Assembly: GCF_022549675.1 (NCBI RefSeq)
Contig: NZ_JAKZGR010000007.1
Coordinates: 62,001 to 126,000, forward strand
DNA from: Belliella kenyensis
GTDB taxonomy: Bacteria > Bacteroidota > Bacteroidia > Cytophagales > Cyclobacteriaceae
Length of the DNA: 64,000 bases
Reading direction: 5' to 3'
The translations under genes were made by a program, and so were the position numbers. The notes beneath the pieces are model-generated. The model was not told the origin of the DNA and searched no databases. It saw nothing but the letters and a program-made list of their open reading frames with translations. Shown here one piece after another: positions 1 to 8,993 of this stretch (position 1 is its first letter; the number at the start of each line of letters is the position of its first letter).

Positions 1-1
1 T

Positions 2-229
2 GCAGAGATCATTGTTGAGTTTATTTTTGACTTTGATAATCACATCATTCCAGACACTGAAAGTTCCCAAAATGAAAGGAAATTCAAGGACTTCAAATTA
101 TTCTGTAATCAACCCTTTGGAAAAGAAAAAATTGAATTTGTTGTCAAATTGAAATCCTGGCCTTTGATCAATGAAGTCCTGCACTTATCCAATTGGGATG
201 ATATCACTGGCCCTCCTCCAGAAGTCTAA
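2..229 (+). CDS. C-terminal fragment of an unidentified protein (start beyond the left edge)
   Basis: An open frame runs from the window edge to a TAA stop at 227-229, giving the last 75 residues of a protein. The residues are a plausible mix for a soluble protein, with alternating hydrophobic and charged stretches such as EIIVEFIFDFD, and the chain ends in GPPPEV. No domain or catalytic motif could be recognised, so no function is assigned. The next gene on the same strand starts about 100 bases downstream. The frame could be a chance one, but at 75 codons of ordinary amino-acid composition up to the edge it is more likely the end of a real gene. Confidence 0.5.
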   Translation, partial: AEIIVEFIFDFDNHIIPDTESSQNERKFKDFKLFCNQPFGKEKIEFVVKLKSWPLINEVLHLSNWDDITGPPPEV

Positions 230-332
230 ATTTTGAAGCTAAGCCTTGCAGGTTTTCTAACTTGCGATTGCAATTGAATGATTGCAAAAAAGAACCCTAT
301 TTAGTTATCATAATTTAAGATTAAAAACCAAC

Positions 333-1250
333 ATGAAATACACCACACACTATAAGCTTTGGATAGCTTATGGCATACTATGCATATGTACAGCATTTAA
401 TACTTGTGTTTTTGGACAAGAGGTAGAACAAGACAGCATAAGACAAGAACGAATCCAGCTAGATAGCATCTTCATAGCTGAGATAGAAATCCAAACTCCC
501 ACTCAAAAACCGAAAGTACTACACGCAGAGCCACTTTACATTGACTTGATCAGAGATTTGGGTGCGAGGAAAGGAGAAAAAGAATGGAACCTTGGCATGG
601 GAATGACCGACAAGAGAGGCTTTGACGAATATGAAGCTTTGGTAGAATATGAGTGGGCACCCATCGACCGATTAGGGTTTGAAATTGAAGTTCCTGTTAC
701 GCTGTATTCAGCAAGAGGAGACATTTCTTCAAGAATTGATAGACCAGAAAATCGCGTAGAATCGCTAAAACTAGCCACTCAATGGTCATTTCTAGTATCT
801 GAAAAAGCAAAAACTACCCTTGCCCTTGGGTACATTCATGAGTTTGAATTTGTGGATCTTAACAGAATCGGTCAAGGTGAAGTTTTTAAAGGCAATATTT
901 ACAATCCATTTTTTGTAGCTGCAAAGAGATGGGGTAGGAACTATCATACTTTGGTATATACAGGGCCAAGGGTTGAAAAAATCTTCAATGAGCGTAGAGA
1001 AATTTCCTATGAAGTTCACTCAAATTTCCATTACATGATCCCAGGTACACGAAACTTCATCGGAATAGAATTCAACAAAGAGTTCCATCACAATGAGTTC
1101 ATAGGTGTGCTTCGACCTCAAATGAGGGTTGGTCTAGCAGAAAACTTAATGGTTGGTATCGTTACTGGAATCCCTGTCAGTGGCACTGAAAAAAGCATGA
1201 GCTCATTTGTGAGAATCATTTATGAGCCTGGATTCAAAACATTCCATTGA
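333..1250 (+). CDS. Exported, probably outer-membrane protein of a HAEPL...ARKGEKEWN family
   Basis: The product is 305 residues from ATG 333; an upstream in-frame ATG at 282 would put 17 polar residues before the signal peptide, so 333 is preferred. Residues 1-30 form a signal peptide ending near FGQ. After a short polar linker comes a block beginning HAEPLYIDL and ending LGARKGEKEWN, which I recall as highly conserved in a Bacteroidota family sometimes annotated, without good reason, as a purine-synthesis enzyme. The remainder alternates hydrophobic and polar residues with many aromatics (for example YEALVEYEWAP), as in outer-membrane beta-barrels. No enzyme motif is seen. The stop codon shares one base with the start of the next gene (TGATG), suggesting translational coupling. 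The barrel assignment is an inference. Confidence 0.7.
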   Translation: MKYTTHYKLWIAYGILCICTAFNTCVFGQEVEQDSIRQERIQLDSIFIAEIEIQTPTQKPKVLHAEPLYIDLIRDLGARKGEKEWNLGMGMTDKRGFDEYEALVEYEWAPIDRLGFEIEVPVTLYSARGDISSRIDRPENRVESLKLATQWSFLVSEKAKTTLALGYIHEFEFVDLNRIGQGEVFKGNIYNPFFVAAKRWGRNYHTLVYTGPRVEKIFNERREISYEVHSNFHYMIPGTRNFIGIEFNKEFHHNEFIGVLRPQMRVGLAENLMVGIVTGIPVSGTEKSMSSFVRIIYEPGFKTFH

Positions 1251-1720
1251 TGGAAGTGGATACTTATTACCAACAACAAATGAATCCTTACAATATCAAG
1301 CCTTTTGAAAATGCTGATCAAGAGCAAATCATAAAAGTATGGGAAAAGTCCGTTCTTGCGACCCATGATTTTCTTCTTCATGAGGATTTCGTAGAATTAA
1401 AAGCCCTCGTTCAAACCATTAATTTTCATCAGCTTGAAGTATATTGCCTAGAGCAAAACCTAGAAATAGTTGGTTTTATGGGGATAGTTGGACAAAAAAT
1501 AGAGATGCTGTTCCTATCACCTGAACATATCGGAAAGGGTCAAGGCAGGCAACTTGTTCTATATGCTATACAAAAACATAATGTAAATAAAGTTGATGTA
1601 AATGAGCAAAATCAAAAAGCTCTGAATTTCTATCAAAAACTGGGATTTAGAGCTTTTGATCGCAGTGAAAAAGATGATCAAGGGAAGCCATATCCCATTG
1701 TAAGAATGGAATATAGCTAG
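1250..1720 (+). CDS. GNAT-family N-acetyltransferase (YjaB/PhnO-like)
   Basis: This 156-residue protein matches small GNAT acetyltransferases, which transfer an acetyl group from acetyl-CoA to an amine. The N-terminal part carries IIKVWEKSVLATHDFL, typical of the YjaB-like branch. The acetyl-CoA-binding loop is visible as LSPEHIGKGQGRQLV (pattern Q/R-x-x-G-x-G/A), followed by the late strand and helix NQKALNFYQKLGF, the standard GNAT motif B. The ATG at 1250 overlaps the previous stop by one base; an in-frame ATG at 1280 (MNPYNIKPF) is equally credible as the true start because domain similarity begins there. The 3' end shares the sequence CTAG with the stop of the convergent gene. The substrate cannot be deduced. 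Confidence 0.85.
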   Translation: MEVDTYYQQQMNPYNIKPFENADQEQIIKVWEKSVLATHDFLLHEDFVELKALVQTINFHQLEVYCLEQNLEIVGFMGIVGQKIEMLFLSPEHIGKGQGRQLVLYAIQKHNVNKVDVNEQNQKALNFYQKLGFRAFDRSEKDDQGKPYPIVRMEYS

Positions 1721-1953
1721 AATTGCTTTGGAACTATTCCTTTGCCTGTTTCTAGGCATTCGTCAAGTTCATAATCATGACCTTTACCCCATCGAAGCAA
1801 TTCCTCTATAGTGTAAATTTCTGTAGTCTCTATGTCTTTTACTTTGAAATTGGAGCCAGAAAGTCTTGCTAAAATTTCAAGCTTTCTGACTTCTCCCATA
1901 TTCTTAAAAGCATATACTCTCCCTACCCTTAAATTGTCTAAAGCAATAGGCAT
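1717..1953 (-). CDS. Short protein of unknown function
   Basis: The frame encodes 78 residues, beginning MPIALDNLRVGRVYAF. Its start lies one base after the stop of the haem-binding lipoprotein gene on the same strand, as expected for operon members. It has no signal peptide or membrane segment. The sequence reads as a small beta-rich domain (strands around VGRVYAFKNM and KLEILARLSG, then a short helix EELLRWGKG) with an acidic tail. I do not recognise a family. The stop overlaps that of the convergent acetyltransferase gene by three bases. Tight packing on both sides favours a real gene. Confidence 0.55.
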   Translation of the reverse strand: MPIALDNLRVGRVYAFKNMGEVRKLEILARLSGSNFKVKDIETTEIYTIEELLRWGKGHDYELDECLETGKGIVPKQF

Positions 1954-1954
1954 T

Positions 1955-2386
1955 TTAATCTAATTTCAGTAAGTTGATTCTTTTGATTGGTCCAGGACAG
2001 TAATTGCTATGGCATGCTAAGCAAGTGCTTACCAGAGATTTGTAATTTTCCAATTGATTGGATTCATTGCTTTGCTCAAGTTGCTTTAAATTTGCCAAGT
2101 ATGCCATAGCCATTGAATTGAATTGTTCTGTCTTTACTGCCGCATCAGTGGGAGTTGCAGTGAGTAACTGTTTGTGTTTTTCAATATAAGATTTTATCTC
2201 CTCACCTTCTGCTACTGCAATCTTGATTTTTTCCATATCCTCAAACATTTCTCTCATCAATAATGCTAGTGGTGCATCTTGATTGGGGTAACGTTTTGTT
2301 TCACTTTCATTTTCATTTTTTTCTTTTTTTGAGCAAGCAAAAATGAGGATCAGACAAAAAACAATAGCAGGAAAAGATTTCAACAT
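1955..2386 (-). CDS. Lipoprotein with a single C-terminal CxxCH haem site (class II cytochrome c-like)
   Basis: The 143-residue product begins with a lipoprotein signal peptide (lipobox LIFAC, Cys18) followed by a charged Lys/Glu/Asn linker. The body is predicted almost entirely helical and ends with STCLACHSNYCPGP, where CLACH is a c-type haem-attachment motif. A helical body with the CxxCH near the C-terminus is the arrangement of class II cytochromes (cytochrome c' and c556), so a membrane-anchored, outward-facing electron-transfer or ligand-binding haem protein is the best guess. The gene lies 12 bases downstream of the DUF4920 lipoprotein gene and just upstream of the short unknown gene, probably in one operon. 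The fold assignment is inferred from motif placement only. Confidence 0.75.
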   Translation of the reverse strand: MLKSFPAIVFCLILIFACSKKEKNENESETKRYPNQDAPLALLMREMFEDMEKIKIAVAEGEEIKSYIEKHKQLLTATPTDAAVKTEQFNSMAMAYLANLKQLEQSNESNQLENYKSLVSTCLACHSNYCPGPIKRINLLKLD

Positions 2387-2398
2387 GATTGTCTGAGA

Positions 2399-2914
2399 TT
2401 ATGCGTTCTCTTTGATTACTACACCAATTGCCTCGAAAGCATACTCTTCTTTGGGAGCAGTGATCTCGTCGATTTCTTCTTTAGACTTGCCAGCATCTTC
2501 TGCGTAGTGCTTCAGGGTGGCTACATCAGTCACTGACCTGGTCGCTACACCCTCTATGATTACAGGATATCCATGGGCATTCAGAGGTACAAAAAAGCCG
2601 TAGTCTTTAAATGTCACCCTCATGGTCTCACCATTTGGCAAATCTAAGGTCATCCAACATCCTTTTTTTGTACACACTTCTTTGATCTGCCCCACGACTT
2701 TACCTTCAAATTCACCGTCAGCCAGCAATTCTTTGTACAACTGATCTAAAGATACCACGCCTTGTTCAGAAACAAATTCACCATAGTTCCCTGGAACTTG
2801 TGATTCCACATCACTTTCGGTTACAACCTCCTCGCTAACTTCATCTTGTTTACTTTTATTACAAGCAAATAGTAGTGGCAATAGTGCCAAAATAAGAATG
2901 GATACTTTTTTCAT
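2399..2914 (-). CDS. DUF4920 lipoprotein
   Basis: The product is 171 residues from ATG 2914, where a lipoprotein signal peptide starts directly (MKKVSILILALLPLLFAC); the longer in-frame start at 2935 adds seven residues and is less likely. After an acidic linker the domain runs from GNYGEF to the C-terminus. It contains the DUF4920 signature around KVVGQIKEVCTKKGCWMTL, with two cysteines in CTKKGCW, and the later block VRVT/FKDYGFFVP. Members are small exported proteins of Bacteroidota and some Proteobacteria; their role is unknown, and the conserved cysteines hint at metal or redox chemistry. It heads a probable three-gene operon with the haem lipoprotein and a short unknown protein. Confidence 0.8.
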   Translation of the reverse strand: MKKVSILILALLPLLFACNKSKQDEVSEEVVTESDVESQVPGNYGEFVSEQGVVSLDQLYKELLADGEFEGKVVGQIKEVCTKKGCWMTLDLPNGETMRVTFKDYGFFVPLNAHGYPVIIEGVATRSVTDVATLKHYAEDAGKSKEEIDEITAPKEEYAFEAIGVVIKENA

Positions 2915-3019
2915 AACATGAGTTTTAAAGCCCAAATTTAATCAGAAATTTGATATCATTTTTATATGACAATAAATTGACTTAAAGATTGCTAGACCAA
3001 AGGAATTTCTATAGACCCA

Positions 3020-5794
3020 CTATTTTTTTAGAAAATCTCTCAAAACATAATGTAAAATACCTCCATTCTTATAATATTCAACTTCAATTGCTGAATCTAG
3101 CCTACACGATACAGCAAAAGACACTTCATCTCCATTTGCCTTTTTAGCTTTTACTTGAAGGGTTTTAAGTGGAGTCAAATCATCAGCGATTCCAGATATG
3201 GAGAATTCTTCAGTGCCCTCAAGTCCTAGACTTTGGGCTGTATCTCCAGCTTCATATTGCAATGGAAGGACACCCATGCCTACCAAATTACTTCTATGAA
3301 TTCGCTCATAGCTTTCTGCAATTACTGCCTTTATACCAAGGAGGTTTGTTCCTTTGGCAGCCCAATCTCTCGAGGAGCCACTGCCATATTCTTTCCCTGC
3401 TAATACTATAAGCGGCGTATTATTCTCTTTGTATTTTTTAGAAGCATCGTAGACGCTCATTTCTTGGCCAGAAGGGATATGGACAGTATAGCCTCCTTCT
3501 TTAGAAGTGAGTTGATTCTTTATCCTAACATTGGCGAATGTACCTCTTACCATTACCTCATCATTTCCTCTTCTTGAACCATAAGAGTTAAAATCTTTTC
3601 TTTCTACTCCCCTTTCGATTAGATATTGACCAGCTGGACTATTGATCGCAAATGATCCAGCTGGAGAAATATGATCAGTTGTAATGGAATCGCCGAGTTT
3701 GAGTAGAACATGTGCATTTTCTATATCTTTTGGCTCGGACACTTCTTCTGCAAGACCTTCAAAGAATGGAACCTCTTTGATATAGGTACTTTCAGTTGAC
3801 CATTGGTAGATTTCATCTTGAGGTGCGTTCAGTTGCTTCCATTGTTCGTTTCCTTCAAATATTTCACCATAACTTTTTTGGAAATCTGCTGGCGATAGTA
3901 CTTTACCCATCACTTCAAAAATCTCCTCATTACTCGGCCATATATCTTTCAAATAAACTGGTTCAAGATTAGGATCATAGCCGATAGGTTCATTTTGCAA
4001 ATCTACATCTACTCTTCCAGCGAGAGCATAGGCTACTACGAGCATTGGGGACATCAGGTAGTTCATCTTCACTTGAGGATGTACACGAGCTTCGAAGTTC
4101 CTATTGCCTGACAATACTGAGCTGACTACTAGATCATTCTCTTCTACTGCCTTCGCAATATGTACTGGTAGTGGTCCTGAATTACCAATACAGGAAGTGC
4201 ACCCATAGCCCACTACATGAAAACGCAAGGCCTCTAGATCATCTAACAATCCTGCTGAACTAAGATAATCTGTCACTACTTTTGAACCTGGAGCTAAGGA
4301 GGTTTTGACCCAAGGCTTTACGTCCAAACCTCTTTCACGAGCTTTTTTTGCTACCAATCCAGCACCTATCATCACGGAAGGATTAGAAGTATTGGTACAT
4401 GAAGTAATTGCTGCAATCACTATTGAGCCATCATGAAGGGCAAACTTTTCGTTATTCAACTTCACTACGACGGTTTTTAGCCCATTCTTCACTTTCGTTT
4501 CATACTCCACTTCATTGGGACTATTTCCTTTATTTTCTGAAGGTTGACTACCTCCTTCTCCATACCATCTTCCTTCTTCTCGTTTGTCAATTGGAATATA
4601 TTCACGTCCATGGACTTCTTGAAGTAGCTCGCCGAATTTTTCTTTGAATTCTCTTACGAGAATTTTATCCTGAGGTCGCTTTGGCCCAGAAACAGTAGGT
4701 TCTACTGTACTCAGATCAAGAGATACTACAGAGCTATACTCAATTTTCCCTTCGTTTTCCCGCCAAAGCATATTCGCTTTGGTGTACTCTTCTACCAAAG
4801 AAATCTGCTCATCAGCTCTATTGGTTTTTCTCATGTAATCCAATGTCCTATCATCTATGGGAAAATATGTGACAGTACAGCCAAACTCTGGTGACATGTT
4901 GGAGATTGTGGCCCTATCTGGAACAGTCAAACTATCTAATCCAGAACCAAAAACCTCCACAAACTTCCCAACAACACCATGCTTTCTTAAAATCTCCGTG
5001 ATAGTCAGTACCATATCTGTAGCTGTAGTACCGAGAGGCAATTCACCTGTCAACTCCAACCCTACTACTTCAGGCATGATAAAGTAAATTGGCTGACCCA
5101 AAATAGCTGCTTCTGCTTCGATTCCACCTACACCCCAAGCTACTACACCGATACCATTGACCATTGGTGTATGTGAATCAGTGCCTACTAAGGTATCTGG
5201 AAACACTGAACCATCTCTTGCAATTACACCTTGTGCTAAATACTCTAAATTTACCTGATGACAAATACCCATGCCTGGAGGGACTACAGAAAAGTTGTCA
5301 AAAGCCTTTTGTGCCCACTTTAAGAATTGATATCGTTCACCATTCCTTTCGTACTCCACATCTACATTCTTTTGGAAAGCATAATTTGTCCCAAAATAAT
5401 CTACTTGGACAGAGTGATCAATGACAAGGTCTACAGGAATCAAAGGATTGATTTTATTTGGATCTTTTCCCTTTCTCACTGCTTCTGCACGCAATGACGC
5501 AATATCTACTACAGCTGGTACACCTGTAAAATCCTGCATCAATACCCTTGCAGGTTTGAATGGAATATCTTTATCAGAAGCCTTTGGTGACCATTTGGCT
5601 AATGTGTCGACATGGTCTTGGGTGATCGCAAAGTCGTCAAAATTTCGAAGTGCATTTTCTAATAATATTCTGATAGAAAATGGAAGGTGGTCAATTTTAA
5701 AACCAGAATCTTGTAATTTTTTCAAACTCCAATAGGTGAATTCTCCCTTTGCTGATTTCAAACTACTTTTTACTTTAAAAGGATCGAGTGACAT
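3020..5794 (-). CDS. acnA: Aconitate hydratase (AcnA/IRP type)
   Basis: The enzyme interconverts citrate and isocitrate in the TCA cycle. The 924-residue length and domain order match the AcnA/IRP branch: three N-terminal aconitase domains, a linker, and a C-terminal swivel domain. Cluster ligands are visible in AAITSCTNTSNPSVM and in GYGCTSCIGNSGPLP, the three cysteines that hold the [4Fe-4S] cluster. The substrate loops VGTDSHTPMVNG and, in the swivel domain, GKEYGSGSSRDWAAKG are intact. The ATG at 5794 (MSLDPFKVKSSL) is chosen because the 28 residues encoded upstream of it do not resemble the family N-terminus. The gene stands alone between oppositely grouped neighbours; no other TCA gene adjoins it. 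Confidence 0.97.
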   Translation of the reverse strand: MSLDPFKVKSSLKSAKGEFTYWSLKKLQDSGFKIDHLPFSIRILLENALRNFDDFAITQDHVDTLAKWSPKASDKDIPFKPARVLMQDFTGVPAVVDIASLRAEAVRKGKDPNKINPLIPVDLVIDHSVQVDYFGTNYAFQKNVDVEYERNGERYQFLKWAQKAFDNFSVVPPGMGICHQVNLEYLAQGVIARDGSVFPDTLVGTDSHTPMVNGIGVVAWGVGGIEAEAAILGQPIYFIMPEVVGLELTGELPLGTTATDMVLTITEILRKHGVVGKFVEVFGSGLDSLTVPDRATISNMSPEFGCTVTYFPIDDRTLDYMRKTNRADEQISLVEEYTKANMLWRENEGKIEYSSVVSLDLSTVEPTVSGPKRPQDKILVREFKEKFGELLQEVHGREYIPIDKREEGRWYGEGGSQPSENKGNSPNEVEYETKVKNGLKTVVVKLNNEKFALHDGSIVIAAITSCTNTSNPSVMIGAGLVAKKARERGLDVKPWVKTSLAPGSKVVTDYLSSAGLLDDLEALRFHVVGYGCTSCIGNSGPLPVHIAKAVEENDLVVSSVLSGNRNFEARVHPQVKMNYLMSPMLVVAYALAGRVDVDLQNEPIGYDPNLEPVYLKDIWPSNEEIFEVMGKVLSPADFQKSYGEIFEGNEQWKQLNAPQDEIYQWSTESTYIKEVPFFEGLAEEVSEPKDIENAHVLLKLGDSITTDHISPAGSFAINSPAGQYLIERGVERKDFNSYGSRRGNDEVMVRGTFANVRIKNQLTSKEGGYTVHIPSGQEMSVYDASKKYKENNTPLIVLAGKEYGSGSSRDWAAKGTNLLGIKAVIAESYERIHRSNLVGMGVLPLQYEAGDTAQSLGLEGTEEFSISGIADDLTPLKTLQVKAKKANGDEVSFAVSCRLDSAIEVEYYKNGGILHYVLRDFLKK

Positions 5795-6028
5795 GTAGGT
5801 TAGTTTTAAATTGGTTAAAGAAAATAAAAAAAAGGGTTTTACGTAATATGGTGATTTTTCGTCAAAATGAAAAATCAATTATGCATTCATTTGTGTCAAG
5901 ATCATTCAATTAATATTGGGTGATTTGAATTCATTTGACATATAATTCAACTTGAACGATTTGAAAAAAGTTTGCCTTTCTCTGTTTATTTGCTTGAAAA
6001 ATCTTTTTAAAATAAGCTTCAACCCTTC

Positions 6029-7948
6029 TCAATTCATACGATCCAGTATCTGAAATCTGGAAGCATTGCTGATAAATTCTGGAACAATTGCTTTTAAATG
6101 AGCCACGATTTCACTTTCATTGGCTTTTTCAAGTAAGGGTGAAAACATTTCTATCTGAGTATTGATCTTGGAATAATTGAAAGATTGAACCCTTGCAATC
6201 AGAATTTTGGGATGATGAGTGAGTCCTACTGATTCTGAATCATTGAGCAATTCCTCGTAGAGTTTCTCCCCATCACGTAATCCTGTGAATACAATTTGAA
6301 TATCTTCATCTACCTTTCTTCCACTTAGCTGAATCATTTTCTTTGCCAAATCGACTATTTTGACAGCTTCTCCCATGTCAAAAACAAAAACTTCCCCTCC
6401 ATTGCCAATGATTCCTGCCTCCAATACTAACTGACAAGCTTCTGGGATAGTCATAAAGTACCTGGTAATCTCTGGATGAGTTACGGTGACTGGCCCTCCT
6501 TTGAATATTTGGCTTTTGAAAAGTGGAATTACTGAGCCACTTGAGCCAAGTACATTACCAAATCTTGTTGTAACGAATCTGGTATAATTTTCTTGATGAT
6601 TCTTTTCCAAAAACTCATTCAGTGCTTGCACATATATCTCAGCAGCTCTCTTGGTAGCACCCATGACATTTGTTGGATTTACAGCCTTATCTGTACTTAC
6701 TAGCACAAACTTTTCAACTTTGTTCAAAACCGCCAAATCTGCTAAAATTTTCGTACCTATAATATTATTGTTGATAGACTCCTCCGGATGATGTTCCATC
6801 ATAGGCACATGCTTGTAGGCAGCTGCATGAAAAATCAAATTAGGCTTGAAGCTTTTGAGGACTTGTTGAATTTTGCTTTTGTTTTTGATATCAGCTAAGA
6901 CAAATTTCAATGGAACATGAGAGTCAAGGGATTTAAAGTTTTGTTCTAGCTCATATAAACTTGCCTCGGATTGGTCAAGAAGTATCAACAGGGCCGGCTG
7001 ATAATTTGAGATCTGCATACATAGTTCTCTTCCTATAGTCCCAGCAGCTCCAGTGACTAAAACAACTTTGCCCTCAAGCTCATTTCTAATAATAGGTCTA
7101 TGCAATGATATCTGATCCCTACCTAGCAAATCCTCTATCTTGACTTCTCTGATCGCATTTGCTTCAAGCCCACCATTGACCCATTGACTCACAGGTGGGA
7201 CTATACTTATATGAAGATCATACTTCAGACAGGTCTCTGTAATTTCTCTTTTGCGAGATGTTGATAAATTTTGAATGGCAATGATTAGGTCAGTGATTTT
7301 ATGTTTCTCTACCAAGTATCGTAAATCTTCCAAGCCTCTGTATACACTCTTTCCGTCTATTTGCTTCCCCTCCTTTTTTGGATCATCATCCAAAAATCCC
7401 ACAATACTCAACTGAGTACCACTATCTCTTTTGATCACTTCATTGGTAATCATTCCTGCCTCACCAGCTCCGAAAATCAATGCAACTTTTTCTTTTGATG
7501 CTTTTGTCTGATCTTGAGTCTTTGCAAATATAAACACCTCTTTTACTATGAATCTATAAAGAACCAACGTCACCATTGCAATAAGCGAAGATATGACAGC
7601 TACTGAGGTAGGCATAAGCTGTAAATTCAAAGAACTATAATTATCAAAAAGACGTGCTAGTTCTAAGAAGAGAATAGAAATCAAAACAGTCTGAAAAAGT
7701 TTTAAGATATCTTTAAGACCTGTCAACCGAACTATGCCATCATAGCTTTTGGTAATGCTCATGGCCATAATTCCAAAGATTGGAAAGGTAAAGACACCTA
7801 AGATATTTTTATTAAAATCATTTAAATAAAATTCAAAATTGAATCGAATGATATAGCCTAAAAAGCCAGATATGCCAAAAACGATGAAATCTAGAAAGGC
7901 CACCATCGACTTAGGCATGATCCTAACATTTCTAATATTCCCTAACAT
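6029..7948 (-). CDS. Membrane-bound nucleotide-sugar 4,6-dehydratase (PglF/WbpM/CapD family)
   Basis: The 639-residue protein has about four N-terminal membrane helices (residues 15-135), a first Rossmann-like domain (FGAGEAGM near 159-166) and a second extended-SDR domain with VTGAAGTIG at 298-306. The catalytic region reads STDKAVNPTNVMGATK, giving Asp420, Lys421, Met429 and Lys433. The usual SDR Tyr is replaced by Met, exactly as in PglF and WbpM, where a Met/Lys pair with a neighbouring Asp/Lys does the dehydration. These enzymes act on UDP-GlcNAc (or similar) at the inner membrane and feed capsule, O-antigen or glycoprotein sugars. No glycosyltransferase genes adjoin it, so the final glycan is unknown. 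Confidence 0.9.
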   Translation of the reverse strand: MLGNIRNVRIMPKSMVAFLDFIVFGISGFLGYIIRFNFEFYLNDFNKNILGVFTFPIFGIMAMSITKSYDGIVRLTGLKDILKLFQTVLISILFLELARLFDNYSSLNLQLMPTSVAVISSLIAMVTLVLYRFIVKEVFIFAKTQDQTKASKEKVALIFGAGEAGMITNEVIKRDSGTQLSIVGFLDDDPKKEGKQIDGKSVYRGLEDLRYLVEKHKITDLIIAIQNLSTSRKREITETCLKYDLHISIVPPVSQWVNGGLEANAIREVKIEDLLGRDQISLHRPIIRNELEGKVVLVTGAAGTIGRELCMQISNYQPALLILLDQSEASLYELEQNFKSLDSHVPLKFVLADIKNKSKIQQVLKSFKPNLIFHAAAYKHVPMMEHHPEESINNNIIGTKILADLAVLNKVEKFVLVSTDKAVNPTNVMGATKRAAEIYVQALNEFLEKNHQENYTRFVTTRFGNVLGSSGSVIPLFKSQIFKGGPVTVTHPEITRYFMTIPEACQLVLEAGIIGNGGEVFVFDMGEAVKIVDLAKKMIQLSGRKVDEDIQIVFTGLRDGEKLYEELLNDSESVGLTHHPKILIARVQSFNYSKINTQIEMFSPLLEKANESEIVAHLKAIVPEFISNASRFQILDRMN

Positions 7949-8072
7949 ATGTTCATGCGATTATTCACTCTAAATACTTCTGGGGTGATAAGTATCTGTA
8001 CGGTTATAAATTGTAATATTAAAACAAAAAAATTAAGAAACAAGGTAAATGAACTAAGAATACATAAATTCA

Positions 8073-8993
8073 TCAGAGTGCTTCTACGATCAAATCAGCC
8101 ACCGTTTCTACCCGAAGGATCTTCGACCTTAAGGTATGGCAATTGACGTGGGTATCTGTAGCTATAACTTTTTCAATCACTCCAGAAGCTTCTATTTTCT
8201 CTAGGGCCTCATTGGTAAAGAGCCCATGAGTTGTGATGGTGTAAATCTTATTTGCACCTGCTTCCTTATATGCCTTGGCAGCACTGATCAAAGAGCCGCC
8301 AGTACGGATCATGTCATCATATATAACCACATCTTTTCCCTCAACATCAGCCGATATGCTCGTCACTAAAGTCTCATCTCCTGATATTCTTCTCTTGAAT
8401 ACAAAAGCTGCATTCACCCCCATATCATTGGCCAAAGACTCTACCCATTTGGCCCGTCCAGCATCTGTACATGCCATCACAAATCCAGGAGAAGCTAATT
8501 CTTGCGCTATCTTGATCACAATTGATTTGCAATAAATATGATTGATCAAAACCTGTCCTTCGAAATAATGAGGTATACCTTCTGAATGAAGGTCAAAAAA
8601 CATAAAATGATTACCTTGGCTGGTACGAGGTAACGAAGAGAACATCACAGCTCGTGATTTGGCAGTCACCACCTCTCCTTGTTTCACCGCTCTTTCCATG
8701 GTAGAATAACCAAAATACGGAAATATTATAAATATGGATTTGGCTCCATACTTAATGAGTGCATAGGCCAAATCGTATAACTCCAAAGTATCTCCATCCG
8801 AAATAGTGCCCCCGATGAGTACTACATCTCTTTCATAAACTGAAGTCAAAATCCTCTGATACCTTTCTCCATCTGGAAAATGCTTGACTTCAATTTCTCC
8901 CTTTTCAAAACCTCCCAATCGAATCACTTCATCTCTCAAATAGCAGTAAGCCTGAGTAGAAAAGATAATCTTATTTGTATTACTCATGTTCAT
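8073..8993 (-). CDS. prs: Ribose-phosphate pyrophosphokinase (PRPP synthetase)
   Basis: The enzyme makes 5-phosphoribosyl-1-diphosphate from ribose-5-phosphate and ATP. Its 306 residues contain FPDGERYQRI near the start, the block PYFGYSTMERAVKQGEVVTAK corresponding to the catalytic flexible loop region, LDLHS-like FFDLHSEGIPHYFEG, and the PRPP-binding loop VVIYDDMIRTGGSL. Residues MNMSN at the N-terminus allow starts at 8993 or 8987. The gene overlaps the end of the upstream nicotinate phosphoribosyltransferase gene by 14 bases, so the two are almost surely co-translated, which suggests that this copy supplies PRPP for NAD salvage rather than being the general housekeeping enzyme. Whether another prs exists elsewhere cannot be seen. 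Confidence 0.9.
   Translation of the reverse strand: MNMSNTNKIIFSTQAYCYLRDEVIRLGGFEKGEIEVKHFPDGERYQRILTSVYERDVVLIGGTISDGDTLELYDLAYALIKYGAKSIFIIFPYFGYSTMERAVKQGEVVTAKSRAVMFSSLPRTSQGNHFMFFDLHSEGIPHYFEGQVLINHIYCKSIVIKIAQELASPGFVMACTDAGRAKWVESLANDMGVNAAFVFKRRISGDETLVTSISADVEGKDVVIYDDMIRTGGSLISAAKAYKEAGANKIYTITTHGLFTNEALEKIEASGVIEKVIATDTHVNCHTLRSKILRVETVADLIVEAL

Noticed and set aside
7949-8146. Small plus-strand frame between the dehydratase and prs genes
   Set aside because: It runs antisense into prs coding sequence and its residues (many Asn, Thr, Arg) look like shadow translation.
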